Assembly: GCA_016716125.1 (NCBI GenBank)
Contig: JADJWZ010000005.1
Location: 124,001-188,000 of the forward strand
Length of the DNA stretch: 64,000 nt
Direction of reading: 5' to 3'
Source of the DNA: Ignavibacteria bacterium
GTDB lineage: Bacteria; Bacteroidota; Ignavibacteria; Tepidaquicellales; Tepidaquicellaceae
Made by a program: the position numbers and the translations under genes. Positions 35,598-44,527 of the stretch are shown here, piece after piece (position 1 is the stretch's first letter; each line of letters starts with the position of its first letter). The notes beneath the pieces are model-generated. The model was not told the DNA's origin, searched no databases, and saw only the letters and a program-made list of their open reading frames with translations.

Positions 35598-37829
35598 TTA
35601 ACTTTCGTGCACTGTCATTTTTGCATACTTAAGAATAATTTTCTTTATACCGACATCATCAAAATAAATTTCAGCTTTTTTATCGAGACCTTTTCCGACG
35701 GTATTCAATACGGTACCTTTACCGAACGTATTATGAGTTACGGTAACGCCTTTTTGAATATCAGGAAAATTATCATTAAACTCACTTTCAGTTTCCCGGG
35801 CAGTGGATTTTTTCTTCGGCGTGGAATTAAATTTTACAGACGGACCGGAAGCGGAGTGCTTATCAGCGCCTGAACGAAAAGCCGTTTTAATTTTTAATCC
35901 TTCGAAGGTAATAATACTTTTGGAAATATCTTCAGGTATTTCTTTTAAGAATCTTGATTTCATCTGAAACGATGGGGTACCGAAACGGTATCTTTGATTA
36001 GCGAAAGACATATAGAGTTTTGATTTTGCCCTTGTGATCGCAACATAAAACAAACGGCGTTCTTCTTCGAGTTCATCCTCATACATAGTAGCGCCGCTGA
36101 CGGGAAAGAGACCTTCTTCAAGTCCGGTAATAAACACGACGGGAAACTCCAGTCCTTTAGCGGAATGAATTGTCATAAGCGTGACGGCATTTTTCTGATT
36201 ATCGAGATTATCAATATCAGCGACAAGAGAGACTTTCTGAAGAAACATTTCGAGAGTTGGTTCATCTTCGGTATCACTAAATTCCGCAACTGCGGAGAGT
36301 AATTCCTGAATGTTACCGATTCTTTCTTCAGACTCTACAGTATTCTCAAGTCTCAATGTTCTTAAAATTCCGATCTCATCCAAAACGCTGTTGACTATTT
36401 CTGTCAAAGGAATCTCTTCCTGCAGATATTGATATTTATAAACGTAATTATTTACTTCGATGAGGAGATTTTTAACTTTAGAGCTGAGCTCAGTAACGGA
36501 AGCAATATTTTTCAGCACATCAAAAATTTGAACGCCATCTCTTTCCGCCATTGAGATAATCTTGTCGACAGTGGTTTTGCCTATTCCGGCTTTTTGATTA
36601 AGTACTCTGAGCAGAGATTCATTGTCTTTGGGATTTACAATAATTTTCAAGAAGGCAAGTATGTCTTTAATTTCCTTTCTCTGGTAAAATCTAATTCCGC
36701 CGATGATCAAATAAGGAATATTATTTTGTCTAAGCGCATCTTCAATCGTCCGGGACTGAACATTGGTCCTGTATAAAATAACGAAGTCTTTAAAGTTAAT
36801 TTTTTTCCTCTGCATTTCATCGAAGATATTTCTGCAGATTCTTACAGCTTCGTCTCTGTCAGTCATATTTTCAATGAGATGAATATTTTCACCTGCATGA
36901 TTTTCTGTCCACAGATTTTTCTCCATTTGTTTTTTATTATTCTTTATTACATTTCCGGCCAGAGTAAGGATATTCTGTGTGGAGCGGTAGTTTTGTTCGA
37001 GTTTGAAAATTTTACAATCTTTAAAGTCGTCCTGAAAGTCGAATATATTCCGAATTTCCGCACCTCTCCATTTATATATAGACTGAGCATCATCTCCGAC
37101 GATGGAGAGATTCTTATATTTATCCGCGAGAAGTTTTATGATAGTGTACTGCGCTTTATTTGTATCCTGATATTCGTCAACGAGAATAAACTTAAATCTT
37201 TCCTGATACTTATCGAGCAGTTCGGGATATCTTTTGAAAAGTTCGATAGGCTTCAGCAGCAGGTCGTCAAAATCCATTGCATTATTTTTGAAGAGCGCTT
37301 TTTGATATTCAAGATAAATGGACTCGATTTTTTTTTCATAAAGGGATTTAGCCACGGAAGAAAACTCCATTGGCAGGATCATTTTATTTTTAAGATTGCT
37401 GATAAAATTCTGTACAGCTTTAGGAGTAGGATTATCAGTGGGCTGCGAGAGATAAATCATAATCTGTTTAATGAGATTAGCAGAGTCATCAGTGTCGTAA
37501 ATTGAGAAGTTCCTGTTAAAGCCGAGATAGTCCGCTTCAATTCTAAGCAGTCTTGCAAAGATGGAATGGAAAGTACCCATCCAGATTTTATCAAAGGAAG
37601 AGGAAACAAGTTTAGAGATTCTTTCTTTCATCTCTGTGGCGGCTTTATTAGTAAAAGTAAGAGAGAGAATTTCGTAAGGGCTGACACCGGATTCGAGAAG
37701 GTAAGCAATTTTGAAAGTGAGGACTCTAGTTTTACCGCTGCCGGCGCCGGCTATGATCATACTGGGACCGTCGATTTCTTCGACTGCTTTTTTTTGTTCT
37801 GGATTAAGGATGTTAAGGTTTAGATACAT
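35598..37829 (-). CDS. uvrD: UvrD/PcrA-type superfamily 1 helicase
   Basis: A 743-residue ATP-dependent 3'-5' DNA helicase, starting at ATG 37829 (MYLNLNILNPEQKKAV). An upstream in-frame ATG would add 45 residues that are only translated REP palindrome sequence. Motifs in order: Walker A GAGSGKT, motif Ia TFTNKAATEM, DEYQDTN (motif II), GDDAQSIYKWRGA (III), QNYRS (IV), LMTIHSAKGLEFPVVFITG (V) and RRLFYVAITRAK (VI). It acts in nucleotide excision or mismatch repair and replication-fork clearance. The C-terminal extension holds the Tudor-like domain of PcrA. Confidence 0.95.
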   Translation of the reverse strand: MYLNLNILNPEQKKAVEEIDGPSMIIAGAGSGKTRVLTFKIAYLLESGVSPYEILSLTFTNKAATEMKERISKLVSSSFDKIWMGTFHSIFARLLRIEADYLGFNRNFSIYDTDDSANLIKQIMIYLSQPTDNPTPKAVQNFISNLKNKMILPMEFSSVAKSLYEKKIESIYLEYQKALFKNNAMDFDDLLLKPIELFKRYPELLDKYQERFKFILVDEYQDTNKAQYTIIKLLADKYKNLSIVGDDAQSIYKWRGAEIRNIFDFQDDFKDCKIFKLEQNYRSTQNILTLAGNVIKNNKKQMEKNLWTENHAGENIHLIENMTDRDEAVRICRNIFDEMQRKKINFKDFVILYRTNVQSRTIEDALRQNNIPYLIIGGIRFYQRKEIKDILAFLKIIVNPKDNESLLRVLNQKAGIGKTTVDKIISMAERDGVQIFDVLKNIASVTELSSKVKNLLIEVNNYVYKYQYLQEEIPLTEIVNSVLDEIGILRTLRLENTVESEERIGNIQELLSAVAEFSDTEDEPTLEMFLQKVSLVADIDNLDNQKNAVTLMTIHSAKGLEFPVVFITGLEEGLFPVSGATMYEDELEEERRLFYVAITRAKSKLYMSFANQRYRFGTPSFQMKSRFLKEIPEDISKSIITFEGLKIKTAFRSGADKHSASGPSVKFNSTPKKKSTARETESEFNDNFPDIQKGVTVTHNTFGKGTVLNTVGKGLDKKAEIYFDDVGIKKIILKYAKMTVHES

Positions 37830-37904
37830 GAATAATATTTTAGGGAAGTTAAGATAAGGAAAATAGGTGTGAGAATAAATTAAGATATGGGGAATAATTG
37901 TATG

Positions 37905-37946
37905 GCGGAATTGTATTCCGCGGGTGTGCCGGAATTGTATTCCGGC
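37905..37946. repeat. REP palindromes left of RAYT (two)
   Basis: Two hairpins, GCGGAATTGTATTCCGC at 37905-37921 and GCCGGAATTGTATTCCGGC at 37928-37946. On the minus strand their loops read TACAA. They sit in the 223-base gap between the helicase start and the RAYT start, in the opposite orientation to the two palindromes on the right side. Confidence 0.75.
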
Positions 37947-38052
37947 GCTATGTAAGAATTTCACAAAACCGGAAAATTACAATTTGACCTGTAATTTTAA
38001 AAGTAATATTTTGCAAAGGTGATTTTATATACAAAATATTAAACAGACAATT

Positions 38053-38730
38053 ATGAATATAAAAAGTTATTACAGGAGGAACTACCCGCATTTTCAGATC
38101 AGCGGACAGTATTATTTTGTTACTTCGAGGCTAATTGATTCCATACCGGAAGAGATAAATAAAATGTTAAAAAATAATTTTCTTCAGGAAGAAAGAATGC
38201 TTTTGAAAAAAGCTGATAGTATAAACTTTGAAAATGAAAGATACTTTTTAATGAAAAAATATTTCGGATACTATGACCATTATCTGAATCAAGCATTATG
38301 CGGTGAAAAATATTTAGCTGATGAAAGAATAGCAAAAATTGTGTATGATTCTCTTTTGCATTTTGACGGAAAACTATATGATATGCTTAATTTTTGCTTA
38401 ATGCCAAATCATTTTCATTTTCTGGCGAAAGTGGGGAAATTAGTAAATCCATTTTTCAGAATAATGCAGTCTTTAAAAAGATATACTTCAAGACAATCAA
38501 ATAAAATTTTGAATAGATCCGGCGCTTTTTGGGAGGAGGAGAGTTACGATCATATTGTAAGAGATGAAATTGAATTGATCAGAATTATAGATTATATTTT
38601 AATGGATCCTGTAAGGGCGGGATTAACTAGAAATCCTTTTGAGTGGAAATGGAGTTATTCAAAATATCAGACTTTTCAAAAATTAAATCCAGCTGACATT
38701 TTAAACTACTCACGGATTACAAATCCGTGA
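38053..38730 (+). CDS. REP-associated tyrosine transposase (RAYT)
   Basis: A 225-residue Y1/HUH transposase-like protein of the IS200-related RAYT group. The HUH motif is MPNHFHF with His120 and His122. The downstream Tyr in IIDYILMDPVRAGL (Tyr181) is the probable nucleophile. It carries the typical FWEEESYDHIVRD segment between. RAYTs mobilise or maintain REP palindromes and are usually single-copy domesticated genes. Its last codons (SRITNP, stop) are encoded by the first right-side palindrome, so the repeat is part of the gene. No second copy is in the window. Confidence 0.9.
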   Translation: MNIKSYYRRNYPHFQISGQYYFVTSRLIDSIPEEINKMLKNNFLQEERMLLKKADSINFENERYFLMKKYFGYYDHYLNQALCGEKYLADERIAKIVYDSLLHFDGKLYDMLNFCLMPNHFHFLAKVGKLVNPFFRIMQSLKRYTSRQSNKILNRSGAFWEEESYDHIVRDEIELIRIIDYILMDPVRAGLTRNPFEWKWSYSKYQTFQKLNPADILNYSRITNP

Positions 38731-38762
38731 TACAGCATTACTCACGGATTACAAATCCGTGA
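38710..38762. repeat. REP palindromes right of RAYT (two)
   Basis: Two identical palindromes, CACGGATTACAAATCCGTG, at 38711-38729 and 38743-38761, each flanked by T and A that extend the stem. Each has the loop TACAA. The first contains the RAYT stop codon, and the second the stop codon and last residues (ITDL) of the convergent pepP gene. Confidence 0.8.
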
Positions 38763-40086
38763 TACCCATCTTCTCTTCCACATCTGCTGTCTCCTTCACC
38801 ATATCTTTCGTCAAAACTTCACACCCTCCTTTTGTCACAAGCACCACGTCTTCAATCCTTACACCCATACTCCTGTATTTTACCGGTATCTCCTTCATAT
38901 CCTTTGTAAAATACAATCCCGGCTCTATTGTTAGAACCATTCCGGGCTTTAGTGTATCTGTATCCGAACTTACCGTAACTGATGACGAAACAGCATCGTG
39001 TGTATCCAGTCCGATATGATGTCCGACTCCATGAAGGGAATATTTTTTTATTTCAGATTTATCTTTAAGTAAACCGATCTTGCTCAGACCTTCTGCAAGT
39101 ATTTTCTCACTCTGCTTTCCGATCTCTGAAAACTTCACTCCCGGTTTCACTTTTTTTATACATTCCTTATTAGCTTTAAGTACTATTTCATATATCTCTT
39201 TTTGTTCCGGTGTAAATTTTCCGCTGACAGGAAAAGTTCTAGTAATATCTGAACAGTAGTAATTGTATTCTGAAGCTGAATCAATAAGTAACAACTGATT
39301 TTTAAATAATTTCTGATCATTATTTTCATAATGGAGTATACAGGCATTTTCACCGGAAGCAACAATGGGGTGGTATGCAGTTTCTTCTCCGCCATTAAGT
39401 CTGTAATAATATTCAAGTTCTGTCTGAATTTCAAATTCATTCATTCCGGGTTTAAGAATTTTTAAAATTTCATTATAGGATTGAACAGAAATATCCGAAG
39501 CTTTTTTAATTTTTTCAGTTTCGAATTCTGTTTTTAGAGATCGCATTTTTCCTATAATATATGAAACATCAATTATTTCCGTATGAGGAGCGATGCGGTT
39601 AAGACTATTTAAAAAATCCGAAATAATTTTTTTCATATCGCCGGTAAGTTTTAACATCTCTGCAATATTAAGATATACTCTTCTGTAATTTTTGAGAACA
39701 TAATAAGATAGTACACGGCATATATTTTCATTCACTTCGGAATATTCAATCCCTAATTCTTTCTTTACATTATTATATCCTAATCTCTTTCCGTTCCAGG
39801 TTTCCATTTTTTCATCCTTTGGCTGAACATATAAAACCTCTTTCGTTTTTATTTTCTGTGACCCTGATTTGAGAGTTATACCGCCGGGCGCAATTAAAAG
39901 TGCAGAATTTGCTTCAGTAAATCCCGTCAGATAATAAAAATTTTTATACTGCTTGAACAAATAATCTCCGTCGTAGGATTTGTTTCTGAAGGTATTTCCG
40001 AAAATAACGGCTATGGAATCTTTACCGATCAGTCCGGATAATTCTTTTCTTCTTGACTTATGAAAACTCTTTTGGATTTTATTCAT
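38749..40086 (-). CDS. pepP: Xaa-Pro aminopeptidase (PepP type)
   Basis: A 445-residue creatinase/aminopeptidase P-family metallopeptidase that removes the N-terminal residue before proline. Two Mn or Co ions are bound in the C-terminal half by Asp in LIDSASEYNYYCSD and SDITRTFP, His in HGVGHHIGLDTHD, and Glu in TIEPGLYF and RIEDVVL. The N-terminal domain (about 1-170) is of normal length. The last residues GITDL and the stop codon are encoded by a REP palindrome shared with the neighbouring RAYT element, so the natural C terminus may have been replaced there. Confidence 0.94.
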   Translation of the reverse strand: MNKIQKSFHKSRRKELSGLIGKDSIAVIFGNTFRNKSYDGDYLFKQYKNFYYLTGFTEANSALLIAPGGITLKSGSQKIKTKEVLYVQPKDEKMETWNGKRLGYNNVKKELGIEYSEVNENICRVLSYYVLKNYRRVYLNIAEMLKLTGDMKKIISDFLNSLNRIAPHTEIIDVSYIIGKMRSLKTEFETEKIKKASDISVQSYNEILKILKPGMNEFEIQTELEYYYRLNGGEETAYHPIVASGENACILHYENNDQKLFKNQLLLIDSASEYNYYCSDITRTFPVSGKFTPEQKEIYEIVLKANKECIKKVKPGVKFSEIGKQSEKILAEGLSKIGLLKDKSEIKKYSLHGVGHHIGLDTHDAVSSSVTVSSDTDTLKPGMVLTIEPGLYFTKDMKEIPVKYRSMGVRIEDVVLVTKGGCEVLTKDMVKETADVEEKMGITDL

Positions 40087-40112
40087 TGGTTTGAGTTTAA
40101 TGGTTTTGAAAG

Positions 40113-41732
40113 TTAATCATCGAATTGTTCTTTTTTCATTTCTTCGAGACCTTCTATCTGTATAGGATAATCACGTGTAAAGCAGGCTGTACAGTAATCA
40201 GTCTTTTCACTTGTATAAGGAACAGATTCAAGTAATTTTTCAGTACTCAAATACGACAAAGAAGTTACACCGAGTTCTTCTCTGATACTTTCAATATTAC
40301 TGTCATGTTGATTTGCTATCAGCTCTTCTGCTGAAGGAAAATCCATTCCGTAATAGCATGGTGAAATAATCGGAGGTGAAGTTATTTTCAGATGTATCTC
40401 TTTCGGATTTGCTTTTTTTATAAGATCGACAAGTAACTTTGACGTAGTGCCTCTGACAATGGAATCATCCACTACTACCAGCTTCCTGTTGTTTATAACT
40501 CCTTTAACAGTATTGAATTTTGTTTTTACTTTCATTTTTCTTTTATCTTTACCCGGCTGAATGAAAGTCCTTCCGACGTAATGACTTCTGATAAGACCAA
40601 TTTCATGCTTAACTTCTTTGTTATGCTTTATCATTTCATTAAAATATCCTAATGTAGCTGTATTCGATGAGTCCGGAACATTTATGATTCCTATTTTCTT
40701 TTCATCATCCGCTTCTCTATCAGGTGCAGGACTTTCTATGGCGAGATTTTTTCCAATCTTTCTCCTTACCTTGTCAACTTTCTCTCCGAACACTGTGCTG
40801 TCCGGTCTGGAAAAGTAAATATATTCAAAAATACAGTGCTTGTATTTTTCAGCTGATCTTGTCTGAAATGATTTTTCAATTCCTGTCTCCGTTACTTCAC
40901 GGTCTATCATAATTATTTCACCCGGATTCACTTCCCTGATATATTCAGCATTTATAATATCTAGCGCGCATGTCTCAGAAGAGAAAATAAAACTGTTATC
41001 GACTTTGCCGAAACAGAACGGTCTTACTCCATAAGGATCCCTGACAGCAAAAAGTTTATCGTCAGTTAAGATGCAGATGGAATATGCTCCTTCGACCTGC
41101 GAAAAAGCGTCAAGAAGTTTATTTACAATGTCACTCTCTTTGCTTTTTGCAATGAGATGAAGTATTAGTTCACTATCGGTAGTAGTTTGAAAAATAGTAC
41201 CTTCGTTCTGAAGCTTGTCCCTTAAATTTTTTGTGTTGGTAAGATTTCCGTTATGCGATAATGCGAGGTTACCGTCTTTATAATTTACTTTGAACGGCTG
41301 TATGTTATTCTTATTATCTCCAGAACCTGTAGTTGAGTATCTTGTGTGTCCGATAGCAGATGTACCTTTGAGTTCTTCGGTAAGAATTTTATCATCAGAA
41401 AATACGCTAAGTACAAGTCCCAGATCCTTATGAATATTGAATTTGCTTTTGCTGCCGTTGTGAAATTGTTCACAGGATACAATCCCTGCCGCTTCCTGAC
41501 CCCTGTGCTGCAGAGCGTGCAGACCGTAATATGTCAGAAAAGATGCATCAGGACTGTTATACACACCGAACACACCGCAATTAGAATGTATAGATTTGGT
41601 TGAATTGTAAACGGTATTTTTAAGATTTTTTATTTTCAAACTGAGTAGTGTTAAAATAAATTTTTGATGTTTAAGAATAAAGGTAAACAATGCAGAGATA
41701 ACATTCTGATCGATAGACAGAATGAAATGCAA
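40113..41732 (-). CDS. purF: Amidophosphoribosyltransferase
   Basis: A class II glutamine amidotransferase that forms phosphoribosylamine from PRPP in the first step of purine synthesis. The catalytic Cys follows a short N-terminal stretch: NCGVFGVYNSP with Cys52 in this numbering, then ALQHRGQEAAGI. The phosphoribosyl site VVVDDSIVRGTTS is near residue 410, and the family's Fe-S or Cys-ending C-terminal region (YCTACFTRDYP) is seen. The start is uncertain: the ATG at 41732 gives 51 residues before the Cys, more than the usual 1-20, and overlaps a 7-bp hairpin (41702-41724). A TTG at 41639 would give 20. Confidence 0.93.
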   Translation of the reverse strand: MHFILSIDQNVISALFTFILKHQKFILTLLSLKIKNLKNTVYNSTKSIHSNCGVFGVYNSPDASFLTYYGLHALQHRGQEAAGIVSCEQFHNGSKSKFNIHKDLGLVLSVFSDDKILTEELKGTSAIGHTRYSTTGSGDNKNNIQPFKVNYKDGNLALSHNGNLTNTKNLRDKLQNEGTIFQTTTDSELILHLIAKSKESDIVNKLLDAFSQVEGAYSICILTDDKLFAVRDPYGVRPFCFGKVDNSFIFSSETCALDIINAEYIREVNPGEIIMIDREVTETGIEKSFQTRSAEKYKHCIFEYIYFSRPDSTVFGEKVDKVRRKIGKNLAIESPAPDREADDEKKIGIINVPDSSNTATLGYFNEMIKHNKEVKHEIGLIRSHYVGRTFIQPGKDKRKMKVKTKFNTVKGVINNRKLVVVDDSIVRGTTSKLLVDLIKKANPKEIHLKITSPPIISPCYYGMDFPSAEELIANQHDSNIESIREELGVTSLSYLSTEKLLESVPYTSEKTDYCTACFTRDYPIQIEGLEEMKKEQFDD

Positions 41733-41812
41733 ATAGCATTATGTAATTGCTGGGAAAAGCCAACTTTTTTCATGAACACCGTGCGGCAGATATAACCTGT
41801 CCTGAATTGATG

Positions 41813-42901
41813 TTAATCTGGTATTACTCTGATATGATTTGAAAAAATCCATCCTTTTTTTTCTTTCCAAGTCTCGACTCTGTAAGCGCCTGTTTTATCG
41901 GAATCAACTGTAAATTCCATTCCCTCAGATTCATGAATGCATTTACCGTTATGAATAACTTTTATCTTAGCGCGGGAAGGAATAAGAGTCCTGAATATTA
42001 TTTTCTTGTTTTTCTTTTTGCTGAATTTTATTTCATCACCTGTATTGTAATACATTCCCTCATATTCGGCAAAAAACCTGAACCCTTTTCCGCTGCCGTA
42101 ATAATTATTAACAATAAAAGATCTTCCTTTAGCAAGAGCTTCAAGTATTTTGTCACGGCTTTCGGTATAATTTGAATTGTTTCCTTTTTTGAGTTCCTCA
42201 CTAAGAAATACATGCGTTCTGATTGATTTGAATAAAACTTTATACGGAAAGATCTCAAATTCCATTCCCATAACATTGTGCTTATGCGCATGAGCGTCTA
42301 CTCCGCCTATAGCAACGACCTTTCTTTTTAAATTCAGATCATCCCATACTTTCAATGTCTCATCGGGCGGAGCAATTATTGATTTCAACGGATGAAGGAA
42401 TCTCTGAAATTTATTCGATTCATTCAGACCTTCCGCCCATTCACTCATGTGATTCCATATCTCAATGCCGGTAAAATCTTCACAATCCCAGGCAGTCCAT
42501 GGATACGGCGGATGTTCCGGCAGATTGTTCCGTTCTTCATGCGGATGCGCAATAAATCCGAAACCGCCTTCCTTATTAACAGCTTTCACATATTCGCATG
42601 CTGACATTCTGCTGCCTGTGTCACCGTCTGGAAGTGTTTCATAAGTGCCGGTGATTTTATCAGTTCCGAGTACAATGTAATGATTCCGGTTTTTTCTGTC
42701 GTTTACTTCATATCCAACTATCAGCATAGTCTTCTTATACCACTTTTCATATCCCTTGTCCTTAGCTTTTAAAGTATTATGATCAGTGAGAATTATAAAG
42801 TCCAGATCGGATTCGACAGCCGCTTTTACAATATCCTCTACCGATCCTGAACCGTCGGAATAAAGAGAATGCATATGCATGGATCCTGAATATTCAAACA
42901 T
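41813..42901 (-). CDS. PHP-domain phosphoesterase
   Basis: A 362-residue protein with an N-terminal PHP domain: HMHSLYSDGSGSVEDIV near residue 8 (HxH plus Asp), ILTDHNTL near 37, and IAHPHEERN and GGVDAHAH further on, which supply the tri-metal site. The C-terminal 80 residues form a beta-sandwich-like region. Members of this group act as 3',5' nucleotide phosphatases or phosphoesterases. No signal peptide is seen, so cytosolic. It has no clear link to purF, which begins 80 bases away on the same strand. Confidence 0.82.
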   Translation of the reverse strand: MFEYSGSMHMHSLYSDGSGSVEDIVKAAVESDLDFIILTDHNTLKAKDKGYEKWYKKTMLIVGYEVNDRKNRNHYIVLGTDKITGTYETLPDGDTGSRMSACEYVKAVNKEGGFGFIAHPHEERNNLPEHPPYPWTAWDCEDFTGIEIWNHMSEWAEGLNESNKFQRFLHPLKSIIAPPDETLKVWDDLNLKRKVVAIGGVDAHAHKHNVMGMEFEIFPYKVLFKSIRTHVFLSEELKKGNNSNYTESRDKILEALAKGRSFIVNNYYGSGKGFRFFAEYEGMYYNTGDEIKFSKKKNKKIIFRTLIPSRAKIKVIHNGKCIHESEGMEFTVDSDKTGAYRVETWKEKKGWIFSNHIRVIPD

Positions 42902-42962
42902 AGATTTTGTGTGAGTAAATTTTAAGACTTTTTGAAATTATTTTTTATGTTATTTCAGATAA

Positions 42963-43397
42963 TCAATGATGACCAAATAAGATGTTCATGATCCAGACTG
43001 TTACAATAACAACCGTTACCGCGATTAAAGTTTTTTTACCGGAGACAATCCGGATTTTATAATTATATAAACTGAGTATAAAAATACTCAAACTTACAAC
43101 CGCTAAAAATGTAAAGATAAATACAGATGATGGATTATAATAAAAACTATTTAAAAGATTAAAACTGGCTAATTCTTCAAAAGATCTTGTAAGCCCGCAG
43201 AATATACATGGAATGCCGGTAATGTTCAGTAATATACAGGAACTAGCTCTGTTAAACATTTCCGGGAAAAAAAATCTGATCAGCTTTAAAGGTGACAGAT
43301 AGGTCGTTATCACAACAAAAAAAATTACAAGCAAAAGATATATCCGGGTCTTCGCGGATTCAGAAGGATCGGTTTTTTCTATATATAAGAATCTCAA
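42963..43397 (-). CDS. DUF2752 membrane protein
   Basis: A 144-residue protein of the DUF2752 family. Three or four hydrophobic segments surround the family motif CIFCGLTRSFEELASFNLLNSFYYNP (residues about 62-88), where the Cys pair and Arg are the conserved core. Function unknown. It forms a tight run with the membrane gene upstream (1 base apart) and the DUF2085 gene beyond (5 bases), so the three probably form one operon and membrane complex. Confidence 0.87.
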   Translation of the reverse strand: MRFLYIEKTDPSESAKTRIYLLLVIFFVVITTYLSPLKLIRFFFPEMFNRASSCILLNITGIPCIFCGLTRSFEELASFNLLNSFYYNPSSVFIFTFLAVVSLSIFILSLYNYKIRIVSGKKTLIAVTVVIVTVWIMNILFGHH

Positions 43398-43398
43398 T

Positions 43399-43899
43399 TC
43401 AGACTGCGCTTTTCTTTTTCAAAACTGATACACCTATAATTGCTCCGATTGCTCCGAACAGAGGATATATTATGAGATTTGTTATAAATGAAATAATTGT
43501 CAGCGTAGGAGAATAACCGTGTTCATTGAATTCATTTGAAAATTTTTCGAGATATTCATATGCCATTGGCGGAATATCTATTCCTAAGCTGTCAAAACCG
43601 GTCATCATTTCAGTCATCGGATTCTGATTTGAAAAAAGACTGAACAGCAGACCGAATCCGCTAATAATAACTGCAGATAAGACTCCGCTCAGTATTCCGA
43701 TCATCCCGCCGTCTTTTGAAGACATCGTCTGACCTGTCTTAGCGAGCTGCCTGCTGTAGTATAATACACCAGCAAAACCTCCGGCCATAATACCGGCGCA
43801 GCATAACAGATTCAGCAGATTCAGTATAGGAAAAAGAGCAATAAACGTCATTGTAAATGTACCGATAATTACGGGGAATAATTTATTGTCCGGATGCAT
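43399..43899 (-). CDS. Small four-helix membrane protein of unknown family
   Basis: A 166-residue integral membrane protein with four hydrophobic segments. The first two (about 8-48) contain NLLCCAGIMAGGFAGVLYY. Then come SSKDGGMIGILSGVLSAVIISG and a final Gly-rich helix GAIGAIIGVSV. The Gly-rich pattern is like small DUF4199-type membrane proteins, but I cannot assign the family firmly. It lies between two Cys-motif membrane genes with 1 and 5 base gaps. Confidence 0.6.
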   Translation of the reverse strand: MHPDNKLFPVIIGTFTMTFIALFPILNLLNLLCCAGIMAGGFAGVLYYSRQLAKTGQTMSSKDGGMIGILSGVLSAVIISGFGLLFSLFSNQNPMTEMMTGFDSLGIDIPPMAYEYLEKFSNEFNEHGYSPTLTIISFITNLIIYPLFGAIGAIIGVSVLKKKSAV

Positions 43900-43904
43900 A
43901 TTTT

Positions 43905-44438
43905 TTAACTCATATATTTATTTTTTAAAAAAAGATTTACTTCAGAAAAAAATCTTACAAATCCCGGGATAAGATAATAAGGCAATACAAAACCTATAAG
44001 AAAACCGGTAACGGATCTTGTTAAAAATGAATTTTGCAGTATCCCGCTCCATTTGAACAATACATCGAGTCCGAGCAGCAGTGATGCAATCAGCAGAAAA
44101 ATTACGGACGGGGTATTTATATTATCGAGATTATATTTTAAAGGATACAAAGCGGTCCCGGTAAAAAATCCCGCATAAATCCACAGACACCTTGAGCATA
44201 CACCAAGCTTTTCTCCGAAAATAAAAAATGATCTTGCGTCCTCCTGATGGCATACAGGTGAAAAAAACAAATACAGATATGAAGAGATTTCCCCCAAAAA
44301 CCCGCCGCGAGCGCTCAATAACGGAGCGCTTATTATTAGTAAAAGCCAGAGAAATGAAAATATCAAAATAAAAAAGTAAACTTTTTTTGATATATCTGCG
44401 TCTTTATAATTAATGTCACCGGCATCAGAAAGCTTCAT
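43905..44438 (-). CDS. DUF2085 membrane protein
   Basis: A 177-residue integral membrane protein of the DUF2085 family. The core is FFSPVCHQEDARSFFIFGEKLGVCSRCLWIYAGFFTG (about residues 58-94), with conserved Cys, His, Arg and CxxC pattern. About five hydrophobic segments. Family function is unknown; the Cys/His pattern suggests a metal or redox site near the membrane. It is the first gene of a three-gene membrane operon with a second Cys-motif family (DUF2752) at its end. Confidence 0.87.
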   Translation of the reverse strand: MKLSDAGDINYKDADISKKVYFFILIFSFLWLLLIISAPLLSARGGFLGEISSYLYLFFSPVCHQEDARSFFIFGEKLGVCSRCLWIYAGFFTGTALYPLKYNLDNINTPSVIFLLIASLLLGLDVLFKWSGILQNSFLTRSVTGFLIGFVLPYYLIPGFVRFFSEVNLFLKNKYMS

Positions 44439-44527
44439 TTTTTAAAATATTACATTCACTTGAATAAATCAATTAGAATATTTACTATCAAAAAATTATC
44501 AAAGAAAATTTAATCTGTAATATCAAT

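Noticed and set aside
36879..37505. A 208-codon open frame antisense to the helicase gene
   Set aside because: It lies wholly inside uvrD on the other strand, with Ile/Phe-rich composition typical of a shadow frame, and has no recognisable motif.
37829..37964. Upstream start of the helicase giving 45 extra residues
   Set aside because: The extra residues (GIQFRHT twice) are translated REP palindromes, so ATG 37829 is preferred.
38053..38730. RAYT as an active IS200/IS605 insertion sequence
   Set aside because: Its flanks are REP palindromes rather than IS ends, and there is no TnpB or second copy.
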